Shown one piece after another: positions 18,834 to 29,327 of a stretch of DNA of 64,000 nt. Source of the DNA: Pasteurella bettyae CCUG 2042 (GTDB lineage: Bacteria > Pseudomonadota > Gammaproteobacteria > Enterobacterales > Pasteurellaceae). The translations under genes and the position numbers were made by a program. The stretch spans positions 220,784 to 284,783 of the forward strand of contig NZ_AJSX01000007.1 in the NCBI RefSeq assembly GCF_000262245.1, written 5' to 3'. Numbering within the stretch: the stretch's first letter is position 1; the number at the start of each line of letters is the position of its first letter. Under the pieces are notes generated by a model. It was given only the letters and a program-made list of their open reading frames with translations, had not been told where the DNA came from and ran no database searches.

Positions 18834-20744
18834 ATGGGAAAAATTATTGGTATTGACTTAGGTACAACAAACTCTTGTGTAGCTGTAATGGATGGTGACA
18901 AACCACGCGTTATTGAAAATGCAGAAGGTGATCGTACAACGCCATCAATTATTGCTTATACTGCTGACAACGAAACCTTAGTTGGTCAACCAGCAAAACG
19001 CCAAGCAGTGACTAATCCACAAAATACATTATTTGCAATTAAACGTTTAATTGGTCGTCGTTTTAGCGATGCAGAAGTACAACGTGATGTAAACATTATG
19101 CCATTCAAAATCACTGAAGCAGACAATGGTGATGCATGGGTGAATGTAAAAGGTGAAAAATTAGCACCGCCACAAATCTCTGCTGAAGTATTGAAAAAAA
19201 TGAAAAAAACTGCAGAAGATTTCTTGGGTGAAACAGTAACTGAAGCAGTTATCACTGTGCCAGCATATTTTAATGATGCTCAACGTCAAGCAACAAAAGA
19301 TGCAGGTCGTATCGCTGGTCTTGATGTTAAACGTATTATCAATGAACCAACAGCTGCAGCTCTAGCATATGGCTTAGACAAAGGCACTGGTAATAAAACT
19401 ATCGCAGTTTATGACTTGGGTGGTGGTACATTCGACTTATCAATCATTGAAATTGATGAAGTGGGTGGTGAAAAAACTTTTGAAGTATTAGCAACTAACG
19501 GTGATACTCATTTAGGTGGTGAAGACTTTGACAATCGTGTAATCAACTACTTAGTAGATGAATTCAAAAAAGAACAAGGTGTTGATTTACGTAACGATCC
19601 ATTAGCAATGCAACGTTTAAAAGAAGCAGGTGAAAAAGCTAAAATTGAACTTTCATCAGCTCAACAAACTGATGTGAATTTACCATATATCACTGCAGAT
19701 GCTACTGGTCCAAAACACTTAAATATTAAATTAACTCGTGCAAAATTAGAAGCATTAGTAGAAGACTTAGTGGCTCGTTCATTAGACCCTGTAAAAGTTG
19801 CCTTGAACGATGCTGGTTTAAGTGTGAGTCAAATTGATGATGTTATCTTAGTTGGTGGTCAAACTCGTATGCCATTAGTACAACAAAAGGTAGCTGATTT
19901 CTTTGGCAAAGAACCACGTAAAGACGTAAACCCTGATGAAGCGGTTGCTGTAGGTGCTGCTGTTCAAGGTGGCGTGTTATCTGGTAATGTGACAGATGTG
20001 TTATTATTAGACGTTACACCATTATCATTAGGTATCGAAACGATGGGCGGTGTGATGACAACTCTTATTGAGAAAAACACAACGATCCCAACTAAGAAAT
20101 CACAAGTATTCTCTACAGCAGAAGATAACCAAAGTGCGGTAACAATTCACGTACTTCAAGGTGAACGTAAACAAGCGTCAGCAAATAAATCTTTAGGTCA
20201 ATTTAACCTAGAAGGTATTAATCCTGCTCCTCGTGGCATGCCTCAAATTGAAGTAACCTTTGATATTGATGCGGATGGTATTATCCACGTATCAGCTAAA
20301 GATAAAGGTACAGGTAAAGAACAAAAAATCACTATCAAAGCTTCTTCTGGTTTAAGTGATGAAGAAATTCAACAAATGGTACGCGATGCTGAAGCTAATG
20401 CAGAAGCTGACCGCAAATTTGAAGAATTAGTACAAACACGTAACCAAGCTGATGCTTTAGTTCATGCAACTCGTAAACAATTAACTGAAGCGGGTGATAA
20501 ATTATCTGCTGAAGATAAAGCTCCAATTGAAACTGCAGTAAATGAACTTGAAGCAGCAACTAAAGGTGAAGATAAAGATGCTATCGAAGCAAAAATTCAA
20601 GCATTAATTCAAGTTTCTGAAAAATTAATGCAAGCAGCTCAACAGCAAGCACAAGCTGATGCAAATGCACAACAATCTCAAGATGGTAAAGCTGGCGATG
20701 ATGTTGTAGATGCTGAATTTGAAGAAGTTAAAGATAATAAATAA
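18834..20744 (+). CDS. dnaK: Chaperone DnaK (Hsp70)
   Basis: 636 residues, full family length. The ATPase domain starts [16 protein letters not shown], with [30 protein letters not shown] and [12 protein letters not shown]; the linker [14 protein letters not shown] and substrate domain follow, and the C-terminus ends [12 protein letters not shown], the acidic tail that binds partners. AGGAGA sits just upstream of the ATG. It folds and protects cytoplasmic proteins together with DnaJ and GrpE. It is transcribed from a heat-shock promoter with dnaJ 58 bases behind it, separated by a hairpin. Confidence 0.98.
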   Translation: MGKIIGIDLGTTNSCVAVMDGDKPRVIENAEGDRTTPSIIAYTADNETLVGQPAKRQAVTNPQNTLFAIKRLIGRRFSDAEVQRDVNIMPFKITEADNGDAWVNVKGEKLAPPQISAEVLKKMKKTAEDFLGETVTEAVITVPAYFNDAQRQATKDAGRIAGLDVKRIINEPTAAALAYGLDKGTGNKTIAVYDLGGGTFDLSIIEIDEVGGEKTFEVLATNGDTHLGGEDFDNRVINYLVDEFKKEQGVDLRNDPLAMQRLKEAGEKAKIELSSAQQTDVNLPYITADATGPKHLNIKLTRAKLEALVEDLVARSLDPVKVALNDAGLSVSQIDDVILVGGQTRMPLVQQKVADFFGKEPRKDVNPDEAVAVGAAVQGGVLSGNVTDVLLLDVTPLSLGIETMGGVMTTLIEKNTTIPTKKSQVFSTAEDNQSAVTIHVLQGERKQASANKSLGQFNLEGINPAPRGMPQIEVTFDIDADGIIHVSAKDKGTGKEQKITIKASSGLSDEEIQQMVRDAEANAEADRKFEELVQTRNQADALVHATRKQLTEAGDKLSAEDKAPIETAVNELEAATKGEDKDAIEAKIQALIQVSEKLMQAAQQQAQADANAQQSQDGKAGDDVVDAEFEEVKDNK

Positions 20745-20765
20745 TTCATCTTCAATTAACTCATT

Positions 20766-20790
20766 AAGGGCGTAGCAATACGCCCTTTTG
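20766..20790 (+). terminator. Hairpin between dnaK and dnaJ
   Basis: AAGGGCGTA and TACGCCCTT form a nine-pair stem with a GCAA tetraloop, followed by TTTT. It lies just before the dnaJ ribosome site, so it probably acts as a partial terminator that lowers DnaJ relative to DnaK, and may also block mRNA decay. Confidence 0.65.
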
Positions 20791-20802
20791 GTATATAAGA
20801 AA

Positions 20803-21927
20803 ATGGCAAAGAAAGATTATTATGAAACGCTGGGTATTAATAAAGGTGCGGATGAAAAAGAAATCAAACGTGCTTATAAACGCCTAGCAATGAAATATCA
20901 CCCAGATAGAACCAATGGTGATAAAGACGCTGAAGAAAAATTCAAAGAAGTCAACGAAGCATACGAAATCCTTATGGATAAAGAAAAACGAGCAGCTTAC
21001 GACCAATATGGACACTCTGCTTTTGAACAAGGTGGATTTGGTGGTGCTGGTGGCTTTAGCGGTGGATTCGGCGGTTTTGGTGGTTTTGAAGATATCTTCA
21101 GTGAAATGTTTGGCGGTGGTAGCCGTCAACGTGTAGTACGTGGTGAAGATTTACGTTATGACATTGAGATTAGTTTAGAAGAAGCCGTTCGAGGTACCAC
21201 AAAAGACATTAAAATTGATACTTTAGTTGCTTGTGATCATTGTAATGGCTCTGGTGCAGAAAATGGCTCTAAAGTAGAAACCTGCCCAACTTGTCACGGC
21301 TCAGGTCGTATTCGCCGACAACAAGGTTTCTTTATGACAGAAACCGCATGCCCAACATGTCATGGTACAGGTAAAAAAATTGAAAAAGCTTGTAAGCATT
21401 GCCATGGTGACGGCAGACTCCATAAGAAAAAGAATCTTTCCGTCAAAATTCCTGCAGGCGTGGATACCGGTAATCAATTACGTCTATCAGGTGAAGGGGC
21501 AGCAGGTGAAAATGGTGCTCCAGCAGGTGACTTATATGTTGTGATTCATGTAAAAAATCACCATATATTTGAACGTGATGGCAGTAACTTATATTGTGAA
21601 GTACCAATTAGTTTTACAATGGCAGCTCTAGGCGGTGAAATTGAAGTACCAACATTAGATGGCCGTGTAAAATTAAAGATTCCAGAAGAAACACAAACGG
21701 GTAAGCTTTTCCGTATGCGTGGCAAAGGGGTAATGTCCACAAGATCAGGCTATGCTGGGGATTTAATCTGTAAAATTACGGTAGAAACCCCTGTGAAATT
21801 AAATGAAGAACAAAAAGAGCTATTAAGAAAACTTGAAGATAGTTTAGAGGGGCAATCAAAGCAACGCCCTAAATCATCAAGCTTTTTAGATGGTGTAAAA
21901 AAATTCTTCGATAACCTAGGTAAATAG
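20803..21927 (+). CDS. dnaJ: Co-chaperone DnaJ (Hsp40)
   Basis: 374 residues from ATG 20803 ([10 protein letters not shown]). The J domain has the HPD triad in KYHPDRT; a Gly/Phe-rich segment (about residues 75-105) follows, then four CxxCxGxG zinc repeats ([32 protein letters not shown]), then the C-terminal substrate domains. The ribosome site is weak, which with the upstream hairpin would keep DnaJ lower than DnaK. It stimulates DnaK ATP hydrolysis and delivers substrates. An inverted uptake pair ends the operon. Confidence 0.98.
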   Translation: MAKKDYYETLGINKGADEKEIKRAYKRLAMKYHPDRTNGDKDAEEKFKEVNEAYEILMDKEKRAAYDQYGHSAFEQGGFGGAGGFSGGFGGFGGFEDIFSEMFGGGSRQRVVRGEDLRYDIEISLEEAVRGTTKDIKIDTLVACDHCNGSGAENGSKVETCPTCHGSGRIRRQQGFFMTETACPTCHGTGKKIEKACKHCHGDGRLHKKKNLSVKIPAGVDTGNQLRLSGEGAAGENGAPAGDLYVVIHVKNHHIFERDGSNLYCEVPISFTMAALGGEIEVPTLDGRVKLKIPEETQTGKLFRMRGKGVMSTRSGYAGDLICKITVETPVKLNEEQKELLRKLEDSLEGQSKQRPKSSSFLDGVKKFFDNLGK

Positions 21928-21941
21928 GTTTAACCTAAAAT

Positions 21942-21983
21942 AAAAGTGCGGTAGAAATTTTAAAAATTCTTACCGCACTTTTT
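21942..21983 (+). terminator. Inverted uptake-sequence terminator after dnaJ
   Basis: AAAAGTGCGGTA and TACCGCACTTTT flank about 17 AT-rich bases, followed by T residues. It lies between convergent dnaJ and sspB and can terminate from both sides. Confidence 0.75.
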
Positions 21984-22029
21984 CAATCTAAAGGCTACAT
22001 TAGTTAGATATAAAAAGATCTTGCCTTTC

Positions 22030-22506
22030 TCATTTTACAATACGTAAATGTGAAGATGACTTTTTATCTGTTGTTTTCTTCGTTTTTGCTTTAGTTTCTT
22101 GCTTTGAATCATCCACTACATTGATAAAATTATTAGGTTGATCAGTTGTCGCTAGGCTAGGTGCCTTATCTAACTCATCATAAATAGCTTCAGGCTCAAA
22201 CATTACTCCATCACCATTTTCACGTGCATAAATAGCTAACGCAGCGCCCATAGGAATATAAATCTCACGAGGAATACCTTGGAAACGAGCATTAAAGGTA
22301 ATTGCCTCATTGGTTAATTGTAAATTTGCTACCGCACTTGTGGAAAGATTCAATACAATTTGGCCATCTTTCACATATTCTTGTGGTACATCTACCCCAT
22401 AATAAGTTGCATCGACTACTAGGTATGGTGTAAATATATTATCAATTAACCAATCATAATAGGCTCTTAATAAATAAGGGCGCTTTGGTGATGAGTTATT
22501 TTCCAT
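22030..22506 (-). CDS. sspB: ClpXP adaptor SspB
   Basis: 158 residues from ATG 22506 (MENNSSPKRPYLL); an in-frame ATG four codons earlier (22518) overlaps sspA by 11 bases and is possible. The conserved core has KRPYLLRAYYDWLIDN, then GQIVLNLSTSAV and IPMGAALAIYARENGDGVMFEPE. The C-terminus ends LRIVK, matching the short tail that docks on ClpX. It tethers ssrA-tagged, ribosome-stalled products to ClpXP for degradation. It forms the usual sspA-sspB pair downstream of rpsI-rplM. Confidence 0.95.
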   Translation of the reverse strand: MENNSSPKRPYLLRAYYDWLIDNIFTPYLVVDATYYGVDVPQEYVKDGQIVLNLSTSAVANLQLTNEAITFNARFQGIPREIYIPMGAALAIYARENGDGVMFEPEAIYDELDKAPSLATTDQPNNFINVVDDSKQETKAKTKKTTDKKSSSHLRIVK

Positions 22507-22507
22507 C

Positions 22508-23146
22508 TTATTTTTCATCCATTAAATTTTTAGGAGCATTTGCACCTAAAGATTGCACGAATGAATCGCGTTCAAATATACGAGTCATATAGCTTTTAAT
22601 TGCTTTTGCACCAGCACCAGTAAATTCAACTCCTAATTCTTGCATTCTCCATAATAATGGTGCCATATAGCAATCCACTAAACTAAACTCTTCACTCATA
22701 AAATATGGCATTTGTGTAAAAATAGGAGCAATAGACAAGATTTCTTCTTTTAGCTGTTTCAAAGCATTAGCACGTTCATCCTCATTCCCTTTTTCAGTTT
22801 TTTCTAATGTTGGATACCAATCTTGTTCAATACGTAACATTAGCAAACGTGTTTTTCCACGAGCAACTGGATAAACGGGCATTAATGGGGGATGAGGAAA
22901 ACGTTCATCAAGGTATTCCATAATAATACGTGAATTAAATAATACTAAATCACGATCAACTAAAGTTGGTAATGTACCGTAAGGATTTAACTCCATTAAA
23001 TCTTCTGAGAGTGCTTGCGGATCCACAATTTCCGTTTCATAAGCAACACCTTTTTCGGCTAAAACAATACGTACCTGATGGCAGTATATGTCTGATTTAT
23101 CTGAAAAAAGAGTCATTATTGAACGTTTATTTGCAGCGCTTGTCAT
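22508..23146 (-). CDS. sspA: Stringent starvation protein A (RNA polymerase-associated)
   Basis: 212 residues with a glutathione-transferase fold: N-terminal thioredoxin-like part with IYCHQVRIVLAEKGVAYE, LNPYGTLPTLVDRDLVLFNSRIIMEYLDERFPHPPL (in pieces LNPYGTLPTLVD and IIMEYLDERFP), then the helical half. It binds RNA polymerase and helps acid and starvation survival in E. coli, without transferase activity. It heads the sspAB pair, downstream of rplM-rpsI, a conserved gammaproteobacterial order. Confidence 0.95.
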   Translation of the reverse strand: MTSAANKRSIMTLFSDKSDIYCHQVRIVLAEKGVAYETEIVDPQALSEDLMELNPYGTLPTLVDRDLVLFNSRIIMEYLDERFPHPPLMPVYPVARGKTRLLMLRIEQDWYPTLEKTEKGNEDERANALKQLKEEILSIAPIFTQMPYFMSEEFSLVDCYMAPLLWRMQELGVEFTGAGAKAIKSYMTRIFERDSFVQSLGANAPKNLMDEK

Positions 23147-23321
23147 CTATTCCTCCGACGACTTAAAATAAATTTTTAAAAACTTTTATTAACTTATTTA
23201 TATTAATAAATAAGAATTAGAAATGGTCGTTCATTTTACCATAAATCCACAAATGATTTCCAAGTTTCTATCTTTTTTTTATAAAAATACTTCTTTTTAA
23301 TCATATTTCAGCAATAAAAGA

Positions 23322-23355
23322 TAAAAAAAATTGCAAGCCCCGAAAGACTTGCAAT
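23322..23355 (-). terminator. Terminator of rplM-rpsI
   Basis: On the minus strand ATTGCAAG, a loop, and CTTGCAAT followed by TTTTTTTATC form a clean hairpin plus T-run, 27 bases past the rpsI stop. It separates the ribosomal genes from sspAB. Confidence 0.8.
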
Positions 23356-23381
23356 CTCTGAATATAAACGAAAATATAAAA

Positions 23382-23777
23382 TTAACGTTTTGAGAATTGT
23401 GGACGACGACGCGCTTTGCGAAGACCCACTTTTTTACGTTCAACACGACGTGCATCACGAGTAACAAAGCCCGCTGCGCGTAATACTGGACGTAAAGACT
23501 CATCATATTCGATTAATGCACGAGTGATACCGTGACGGATTGCACCCGCTTGACCTGAAATACCGCCACCTTTAACTGTAATGTAAAGATCTAGTTTTTC
23601 AGTCATCTCAACCAATTCTAATGGTTGACGTACGATCATACGTGAAGTTTCACGGCCGAAATATACGTCTAATTCGCGTTGATTGATAGTGATTTTACCA
23701 CTGCCCGGTTTGATGAAAACACGAGCTGAAGAGCTTTTGCGGCGACCTGTGCCGTAGTTTTGATTTGCTGCTGTCAT
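23382..23777 (-). CDS. rpsI: 30S ribosomal protein S9
   Basis: 131 residues (E. coli 130). Family landmarks: [15 protein letters not shown] at the N-terminus, [15 protein letters not shown] in the middle, and the basic C-terminal tail ending RRPQFSKR that reaches the P-site tRNA. It lies 15 bases after rplM, the standard S9-L13 operon. Confidence 0.98.
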   Translation of the reverse strand: MTAANQNYGTGRRKSSSARVFIKPGSGKITINQRELDVYFGRETSRMIVRQPLELVEMTEKLDLYITVKGGGISGQAGAIRHGITRALIEYDESLRPVLRAAGFVTRDARRVERKKVGLRKARRRPQFSKR

Positions 23778-23792
23778 TTTCGTGCTCCGTGA

Positions 23793-24369
<577 letters not shown>

Positions 24370-24494
24370 CATAAAATATACAATAAAAGCTAGTCGTAAA
24401 TAAATTTACACAAATAAATCTATCTAGAGATACAAGACAAAAAACAAAAATAGCGATATGATAATCATATTTACTATAGTAAGGAGTACTAATT

Positions 24495-24911
24495 ATGCAA
24501 ACTGAAATGTTATTCCCTGCCCTCGTTGGTTTTATTATTGGTGTAATCTTAACCTATTTATTACTTCGCCTAACTAGAGGTTCAATCAAAGCTGAGCAAG
24601 AATTAAAGCATGTCAAAGCTGAATTAAATGAAAAACAAAAACAGCTTGAAAAACATTTTGCTGAAAGTGCCAATCTGCTAAAAACTTTATCCGAGGACTA
24701 TAAAAACTTATATCATCATTTAGCAAATGCCTCTAATCAATTATTACCTGAATCAAAAGAATTATTTACAATCAATACATTAGAGGATAAAACTCGTATT
24801 GAACCAACGATTTCTGATTCTGAATCAAAAACTTTTATTAATGATAAAGAAGATCAACCACGCGATTACTCTTCTGAAGGTGCTTCAGGTATTCTACGAG
24901 CAGAACGTTAA
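24495..24911 (+). CDS. zapG: ZapG/YhcB inner-membrane protein (DUF1043)
   Basis: 138 residues. A single N-terminal transmembrane helix (about residues 7-26, PALVGFIIGVILTYLLL) is followed by a coiled coil with heptads (AEQELKHVKAELNEKQKQLEKH in part) and a polar tail. This is the DUF1043/YhcB layout; YhcB, renamed ZapG, takes part in envelope growth and division in E. coli. AAGGAG precedes the ATG. It lies just upstream of htrA, as in many relatives where it neighbours degP/degQ genes. Confidence 0.85.
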   Translation: MQTEMLFPALVGFIIGVILTYLLLRLTRGSIKAEQELKHVKAELNEKQKQLEKHFAESANLLKTLSEDYKNLYHHLANASNQLLPESKELFTINTLEDKTRIEPTISDSESKTFINDKEDQPRDYSSEGASGILRAER

Positions 24912-24924
24912 TTGTCATTATTTT

Positions 24925-24954
24925 AAAAAGTGCGGTAAAATTATCGCACTTTTT
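24925..24954 (+). terminator. Inverted uptake-sequence terminator after zapG
   Basis: AAAAAGTGCGGTAAAAT pairs with ATCGCACTTTTT; one arm differs by one base from the uptake core. It lies 14 bases after the zapG stop. Confidence 0.7.
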
Positions 24955-25052
24955 CTCTCACAGATCTTCCCTAAAACATTTAAATCCATTAAGTTAAATT
25001 TAAAATTTCTTACTAAAAATAGCTATTTACACCCAATAAACTTGAATTTTTC

Positions 25053-25080
25053 GAACAATTTCCCATTTTATTTGTCATAA
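25053..25080 (+). promoter_or_regulatory. Sigma-E-like promoter of htrA
   Basis: GAACAA at 25053-25058, a 16-base spacer and TCATAA at 25075-25080 fit the extracytoplasmic sigma-E pattern (GAACTT / TCTGA or TCAAA). HtrA genes are classic sigma-E targets, which agrees. The htrA ATG is 66 bases downstream. Confidence 0.55.
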
Positions 25081-25145
25081 GAGACATATCTCTTTGATAT
25101 TATTTTACTTGTCATTTATTTAAGTATTTAAAGGAAATAAAGCAA

Positions 25146-26621
25146 ATGAAAAAAACAAGTTTTACACTGACAGCAATTGCATTGGGATTATCTGTTATTA
25201 TGACTCCAGCAGTAACTATGGCTGATTTTAGTTCATTTTTTGGTGATAAAAAAACAGAATCTGCCCCTTCTGCTCCCGATGAAACGAAAGTTCAACCAAT
25301 GGCAACTCAAGTGTCAGCAACCTCTGTATTATCAGCTACACCAAGTTTAGCTCCAATGTTAGAAAAAGTATTACCCGCAGTAGTCTCCATTGCTGTAGAG
25401 GGGAATGAAAAAGTTGCTAATCGTTCATTTGATATTCCAGAAGAATTTAAATTCTTTTTTGGTGAGGATTTCTTTGGTAATGATTCATCTAAATCCTCTC
25501 CAAGAAAATTTAGAGGTTTAGGATCTGGTGTGATCATTAATGCAGAAAAAGGTTATGTATTAACTAACAATCATGTCATTGATAAAGCAGATAAAATTAC
25601 TGTTCAATTACAAGATGGTCGAGAATTTAAAGCCAAAGTATTAGGAAAAGATAGTCAATCTGATATTGCTGTTATCCAATTAGAAAATCCTAAAAATTTA
25701 ACCGCACTTAAATTTGCTGACAGTGATAAATTACGAGTTGGTGATTTCACTGTTGCTATTGGAAATCCATTTGGCTTAGGTCAAACAGTAACATCAGGAA
25801 TTATTTCGGCATTAGGTCGTTCTACAGGATCTGATAGCGGTGCTTATGAAAACTATATTCAAACAGATGCAGCAGTTAATCAAGGTAATTCTGGCGGTCC
25901 ATTAATTAATTTAAATGGCGAATTAATTGGTATCAATACGGCTATTCTTTCACCAAGTGGTGCTAATGCAGGTATTGCATTCGCAATCCCATCCAATATG
26001 GCTAATAATCTTGCACAACAAATTAGCGAATTTGGTGAGGTTCGCCGTGGTATGCTCGGTATTAAAGGTGGTGAATTAAATGCTGAATTAGCTAAAGCAT
26101 TTAATGTCGATGCGCAACAAGGTGCTTTTGTCAGTGAAGTTATTCCTGGCTCAGCCGCAGATAAAGCAGGAATCAAAGCTGGTGATGTTATTACCGCAAT
26201 GAATAGTCAAAAAGTTTCAAGTTTTGCTGAAATGCGTGCAAAAATTGCAACGGCAGGTGCAGGTAAAGAAATTAATTTAACCTATTTACGAGATGGTAAA
26301 ACTAACGATGTAAAAGTCACCTTACAATCTGATGAAGAAGCGAAAAAACTAGCTGATGCACAGGAAATAAATCCTGCATTAGATGGTGCGGAACTCTCTA
26401 ATATTGATGAAAATGGAAGAAAAGGGATTAAAGTAACTAAAGTTCATGAAAATTCGCCAGCTGCGAGACGTGGTTTAAAATCTGGTGATATTATTGTTGG
26501 TATTAATCGCACTAGAACAGAAAATTTAACTCAATTGCGTAAAGCATTAGATGAAAAAACTTCTGTTATTGCACTAAATATTGAACGAGGCAATAATAAC
26601 TTTTATTTACTTATTCAATAA
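25146..26621 (+). CDS. htrA: Periplasmic serine protease HtrA (DegP/DegQ family)
   Basis: 491 residues with a signal peptide (about 26 residues, ending TMA/D). The trypsin-like domain has the triad His in TNNHVID, Asp in SQSDIAVIQL and Ser in NQGNSGGPLI. Two PDZ domains follow (about residues 300-390 and 405-490, with GIKAGDVIT and GLKSGDIIVGIN). It degrades or refolds damaged envelope proteins. AAAGGAAA precedes the ATG. An uptake core lies inside at about 25701, and an inverted uptake pair ends the gene. Confidence 0.97.
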   Translation: MKKTSFTLTAIALGLSVIMTPAVTMADFSSFFGDKKTESAPSAPDETKVQPMATQVSATSVLSATPSLAPMLEKVLPAVVSIAVEGNEKVANRSFDIPEEFKFFFGEDFFGNDSSKSSPRKFRGLGSGVIINAEKGYVLTNNHVIDKADKITVQLQDGREFKAKVLGKDSQSDIAVIQLENPKNLTALKFADSDKLRVGDFTVAIGNPFGLGQTVTSGIISALGRSTGSDSGAYENYIQTDAAVNQGNSGGPLINLNGELIGINTAILSPSGANAGIAFAIPSNMANNLAQQISEFGEVRRGMLGIKGGELNAELAKAFNVDAQQGAFVSEVIPGSAADKAGIKAGDVITAMNSQKVSSFAEMRAKIATAGAGKEINLTYLRDGKTNDVKVTLQSDEEAKKLADAQEINPALDGAELSNIDENGRKGIKVTKVHENSPAARRGLKSGDIIVGINRTRTENLTQLRKALDEKTSVIALNIERGNNNFYLLIQ

Positions 26622-26643
26622 ATAATTATCTTTTAGCCAACAT

Positions 26644-26673
26644 AAAAAGTGCGGTTTTTATACCGCACTTTTT
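26644..26673 (+). terminator. Inverted uptake-sequence terminator after htrA
   Basis: AAAAAGTGCGGTTT pairs with ATACCGCACTTTTT with a very short loop. It lies 23 bases after the htrA stop. Confidence 0.8.
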
Positions 26674-26828
26674 CATTTTATCCACTATCTGTCCAAGAGT
26701 TGAAAATAATCTCATCAATCTCTTTCAATAATTTAATTTACCAAATCAAATTTTTTTCTTATATATAAATAAGTTATTTTATGTCAACATTTAACAACAA
26801 AAATTTAAGGCTTGAAATATTCTTATTA

Positions 26829-26875
26829 ACCCTCTATCTTGTAGCTTAATTGATTATCTCCCCCATATATAGTGT
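26829..26875 (+). promoter_or_regulatory. Tandem NrdR boxes before nrdA
   Basis: CCCCCATATATAGTGT at 26860 agrees with 13 of 16 positions of the NrdR box (ACACWATATATWGTGT, as remembered). ACCCTCTATCTTGTAG at 26829 agrees less well, but begins exactly 31 bases upstream, the spacing known for NrdR box pairs. They end 20 bases before the nrdA ATG. NrdR would repress when dATP is high. Confidence 0.6.
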
Positions 26876-26895
26876 TTTTACAGGTTGGACTTTTT

Positions 26896-29166
26896 ATGAA
26901 TAAAGCATTAATGGTCACGAAACGTGATGGACAAATAGAGCCTCTTGATTTAGATAAAATTCACCGCGTAATTACTTGGGCGGCAGAAGGTTTAGATAAC
27001 GTTTCTGTATCACAAGTAGAATTACGCTCGCATATTCAGTTTTACGAAGGTATTCGTACCTCTGATATTCATGAAACAATCATCAAAGCAGCGGCAGACT
27101 TAATCAGTAAAGACTCTCCAGATTATCAATATCTTGCGGCACGTCTTGCAATCTTTCACTTGCGTAAAAAAGCATATGGTCATTTCGAGCCTCCTCGTTT
27201 ATATGAACATGTAAAAAAACTAGTTCGTTTAGGAAAATACGATAATGATCTTCTGATTGATTTCAGTCGTGAAGAATGGGATGAAATGGATAATTTCTTA
27301 GATCATAGCCGAGATATGACATTTTCATACGCAGCAGTAAAACAATTAGAAGGTAAATATCTTGTACAAAATCGTGTTACTGGTGAAATCTATGAATCAG
27401 CACAGTTCCTTTATATTCTTGTTGCAGCAAGTTTATTTTCTAAATATCCTGCTGAAACTCGTTTAGATTATATTCGTCGTTTCTATGATGCTATTTCAAC
27501 ATTCAAAATCTCATTACCTACACCAATTATGGCTGGCGTTCGCACACCAACTCGCCAATTCAGTTCTTGTGTGTTAATTGAATGTGCCGATAGCCTTGAT
27601 TCAATCAATGCCACTTCATCAGCGATTATTAAATATGTTTCTCAACGTGCAGGCATTGGGATCAATGCTGGGGCTATTCGTGCATTAGGCAGCCCAATTC
27701 GTAATGGCGAAGCTTTCCATACTGGATGTATCCCTTTCTATAAACACTTCCAAACAGCAGTTAAATCTTGTTCACAAGGTGGTGTTCGAGGGGGTGCCGC
27801 AACAGTTTACTTCCCTATGTGGCATTTAGAAGTTGAAAGCCTGATGGTATTAAAAAATAACCGCGGCGTGGAAGAAAACCGAGCCCGTCATATGGACTAC
27901 GGTGTTCAAATTAATAAAGCAATGTATCAACGTCTAATTAAAGGCGGCGATATTAGCTTATTCAGCCCTTCTGATGTTCCAGGATTATATGAAGCATTTT
28001 TTGCGGACCAAGATAAATTTGAAGAACTTTATACAAAATACGAACAAGATACAAATATTCGTAAACGCACTGTAAAAGCGGTCGAGCTCTTCTCATTATT
28101 GATGCAAGAACGAGCATCAACAGGTCGTATTTATATTCAAAATGTTGATCACTGCAATACACATAGCCCATTTAACCCAGCGGTTGCACCTGTACGTCAA
28201 TCTAACCTATGTTTAGAAATTGCTTTACCAACCAAACCATTAAATAATATTAATGATGAAAATGGAGAGATCGCACTTTGTACACTTTCAGCATTTAATC
28301 TAGGTAAAATTGAAAATCTTGATGAATTAGACAATCTTGCCGATCTTGCAGTACGTTCATTAGATGCACTATTAGATTATCAAGACTACCCTGTCCCAGC
28401 AGCTCGTCGCAGCTCCTTAGCGCGTCGTTCATTAGGGATTGGTGTAATCAATTATGCTTATTATCTCGCTAAACATGGTGTTCGTTATTCAGATGGAAGC
28501 GCAAATGATTTAACGCACCGCACATTTGAAGCAATCCAATACTATCTATTAAAAGCCTCAATGAACCTTGCTAAAGAACAAGGTGCATGTGAATATTTCA
28601 ATGAAACCACCTATTCTCAAGGTATTTTACCTATCGATACTTATAAAAAAGATGTTGATGCATTAACTCAAGAAGCATTACATTATGATTGGGAACAATT
28701 ACGTAAAAATATTATGGAATTCGGTTTACGTAATTCGACCTTAACAGCGTTAATGCCATCAGAAACCTCATCACAAATATCTAACGCAACAAATGGTATT
28801 GAACCGCCTCGTGGGCATGTCAGTGTAAAAGCATCAAAAGATGGTATTTTAAAACAAGTTGTACCTGATTATGAAAACTTAAGTGATAGCTATGAATTAC
28901 TGTGGGATATGCCAAGCATGGATGGTTATTTACACCTTGTTGGTATCATGCAAAAATTCGTAGATCAATCTATTTCTGCAAATACTAACTATGATCCAAC
29001 TCGTTTTGAAGATGGTAAAGTACCGATGAAAGTCTTGTTAAAAGATTTATTAACGGCTTATAAATATGGTGTAAAAACCCTTTACTATCAAAATACACGT
29101 GATGGTGCCGATGATGCCCAAGAAGACATGGACGACGGCTGTGCAGGTGGTGCTTGCAAAATTTAA
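26896..29166 (+). CDS. nrdA: Aerobic ribonucleoside-diphosphate reductase, alpha subunit
   Basis: 756 residues from ATG 26896; an in-frame upstream ATG lies in the NrdR box region and is not used. The N-terminal ATP cone (MVTKRDGQIEPLDLDKIHRV) is followed by the catalytic domain with the FSSCVLIECADSLDSI region, NLCLEIALPT, and LTALMPSETSSQISN; the tail ends CAGGACKI with the redox cysteine pair. It makes deoxynucleotides with NrdB. NrdB is not encoded next to it: a terminator follows at once, which is unusual for class Ia operons. Confidence 0.97.
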   Translation: MNKALMVTKRDGQIEPLDLDKIHRVITWAAEGLDNVSVSQVELRSHIQFYEGIRTSDIHETIIKAAADLISKDSPDYQYLAARLAIFHLRKKAYGHFEPPRLYEHVKKLVRLGKYDNDLLIDFSREEWDEMDNFLDHSRDMTFSYAAVKQLEGKYLVQNRVTGEIYESAQFLYILVAASLFSKYPAETRLDYIRRFYDAISTFKISLPTPIMAGVRTPTRQFSSCVLIECADSLDSINATSSAIIKYVSQRAGIGINAGAIRALGSPIRNGEAFHTGCIPFYKHFQTAVKSCSQGGVRGGAATVYFPMWHLEVESLMVLKNNRGVEENRARHMDYGVQINKAMYQRLIKGGDISLFSPSDVPGLYEAFFADQDKFEELYTKYEQDTNIRKRTVKAVELFSLLMQERASTGRIYIQNVDHCNTHSPFNPAVAPVRQSNLCLEIALPTKPLNNINDENGEIALCTLSAFNLGKIENLDELDNLADLAVRSLDALLDYQDYPVPAARRSSLARRSLGIGVINYAYYLAKHGVRYSDGSANDLTHRTFEAIQYYLLKASMNLAKEQGACEYFNETTYSQGILPIDTYKKDVDALTQEALHYDWEQLRKNIMEFGLRNSTLTALMPSETSSQISNATNGIEPPRGHVSVKASKDGILKQVVPDYENLSDSYELLWDMPSMDGYLHLVGIMQKFVDQSISANTNYDPTRFEDGKVPMKVLLKDLLTAYKYGVKTLYYQNTRDGADDAQEDMDDGCAGGACKI

Positions 29167-29173
29167 TGCATCT

Positions 29174-29212
29174 AAAACGGCTAAAAGCTTAATAGTTTTT
29201 AGCCGTTTTTTA
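29174..29212 (+). terminator. Terminator of nrdA
   Basis: AAAACGGCTAAAA pairs with TTTTAGCCGTTTT, followed by TTATAA, directly after the nrdA stop. It confirms that nrdA is transcribed without nrdB. Confidence 0.8.
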
Positions 29213-29237
29213 TAAATAAAAGCTTCGGGGGAATAAT

Positions 29238-29327
29238 ATGCAGAATACAAAAATCCACACCTACTACGCCCATTCTGCTAAAGATCAGCCTTACTCCCAA
29301 TGTATGATGTTTAAAAAGTTTCCATAA
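29238..29327 (+). pseudogene. Short open frame resembling the N-terminus of Cas3, possibly a remnant
   Basis: 29 residues, starting 6 bases after a very strong ribosome site (GGGGGA, 29227-29232). The peptide TYYAHSAKDQPYSQ resembles the first residues of Cas3 HD nucleases, which often begin with a Y-x-A-H-S motif followed by a proline and Gln-Trp; here the Trp position is Cys and the frame stops 8 codons later. No other cas gene and no CRISPR array is present. It could be what is left of a deleted type I locus, or a chance match. The rest of 29167-29539 (373 bases) holds stem-loops AGGACTAA/TTAGTCCT (29445, 29472) and TGCCTTT/AAAGGCA (29490, 29510), the latter near the cold-shock gene's 3' end. 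Confidence 0.35.
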
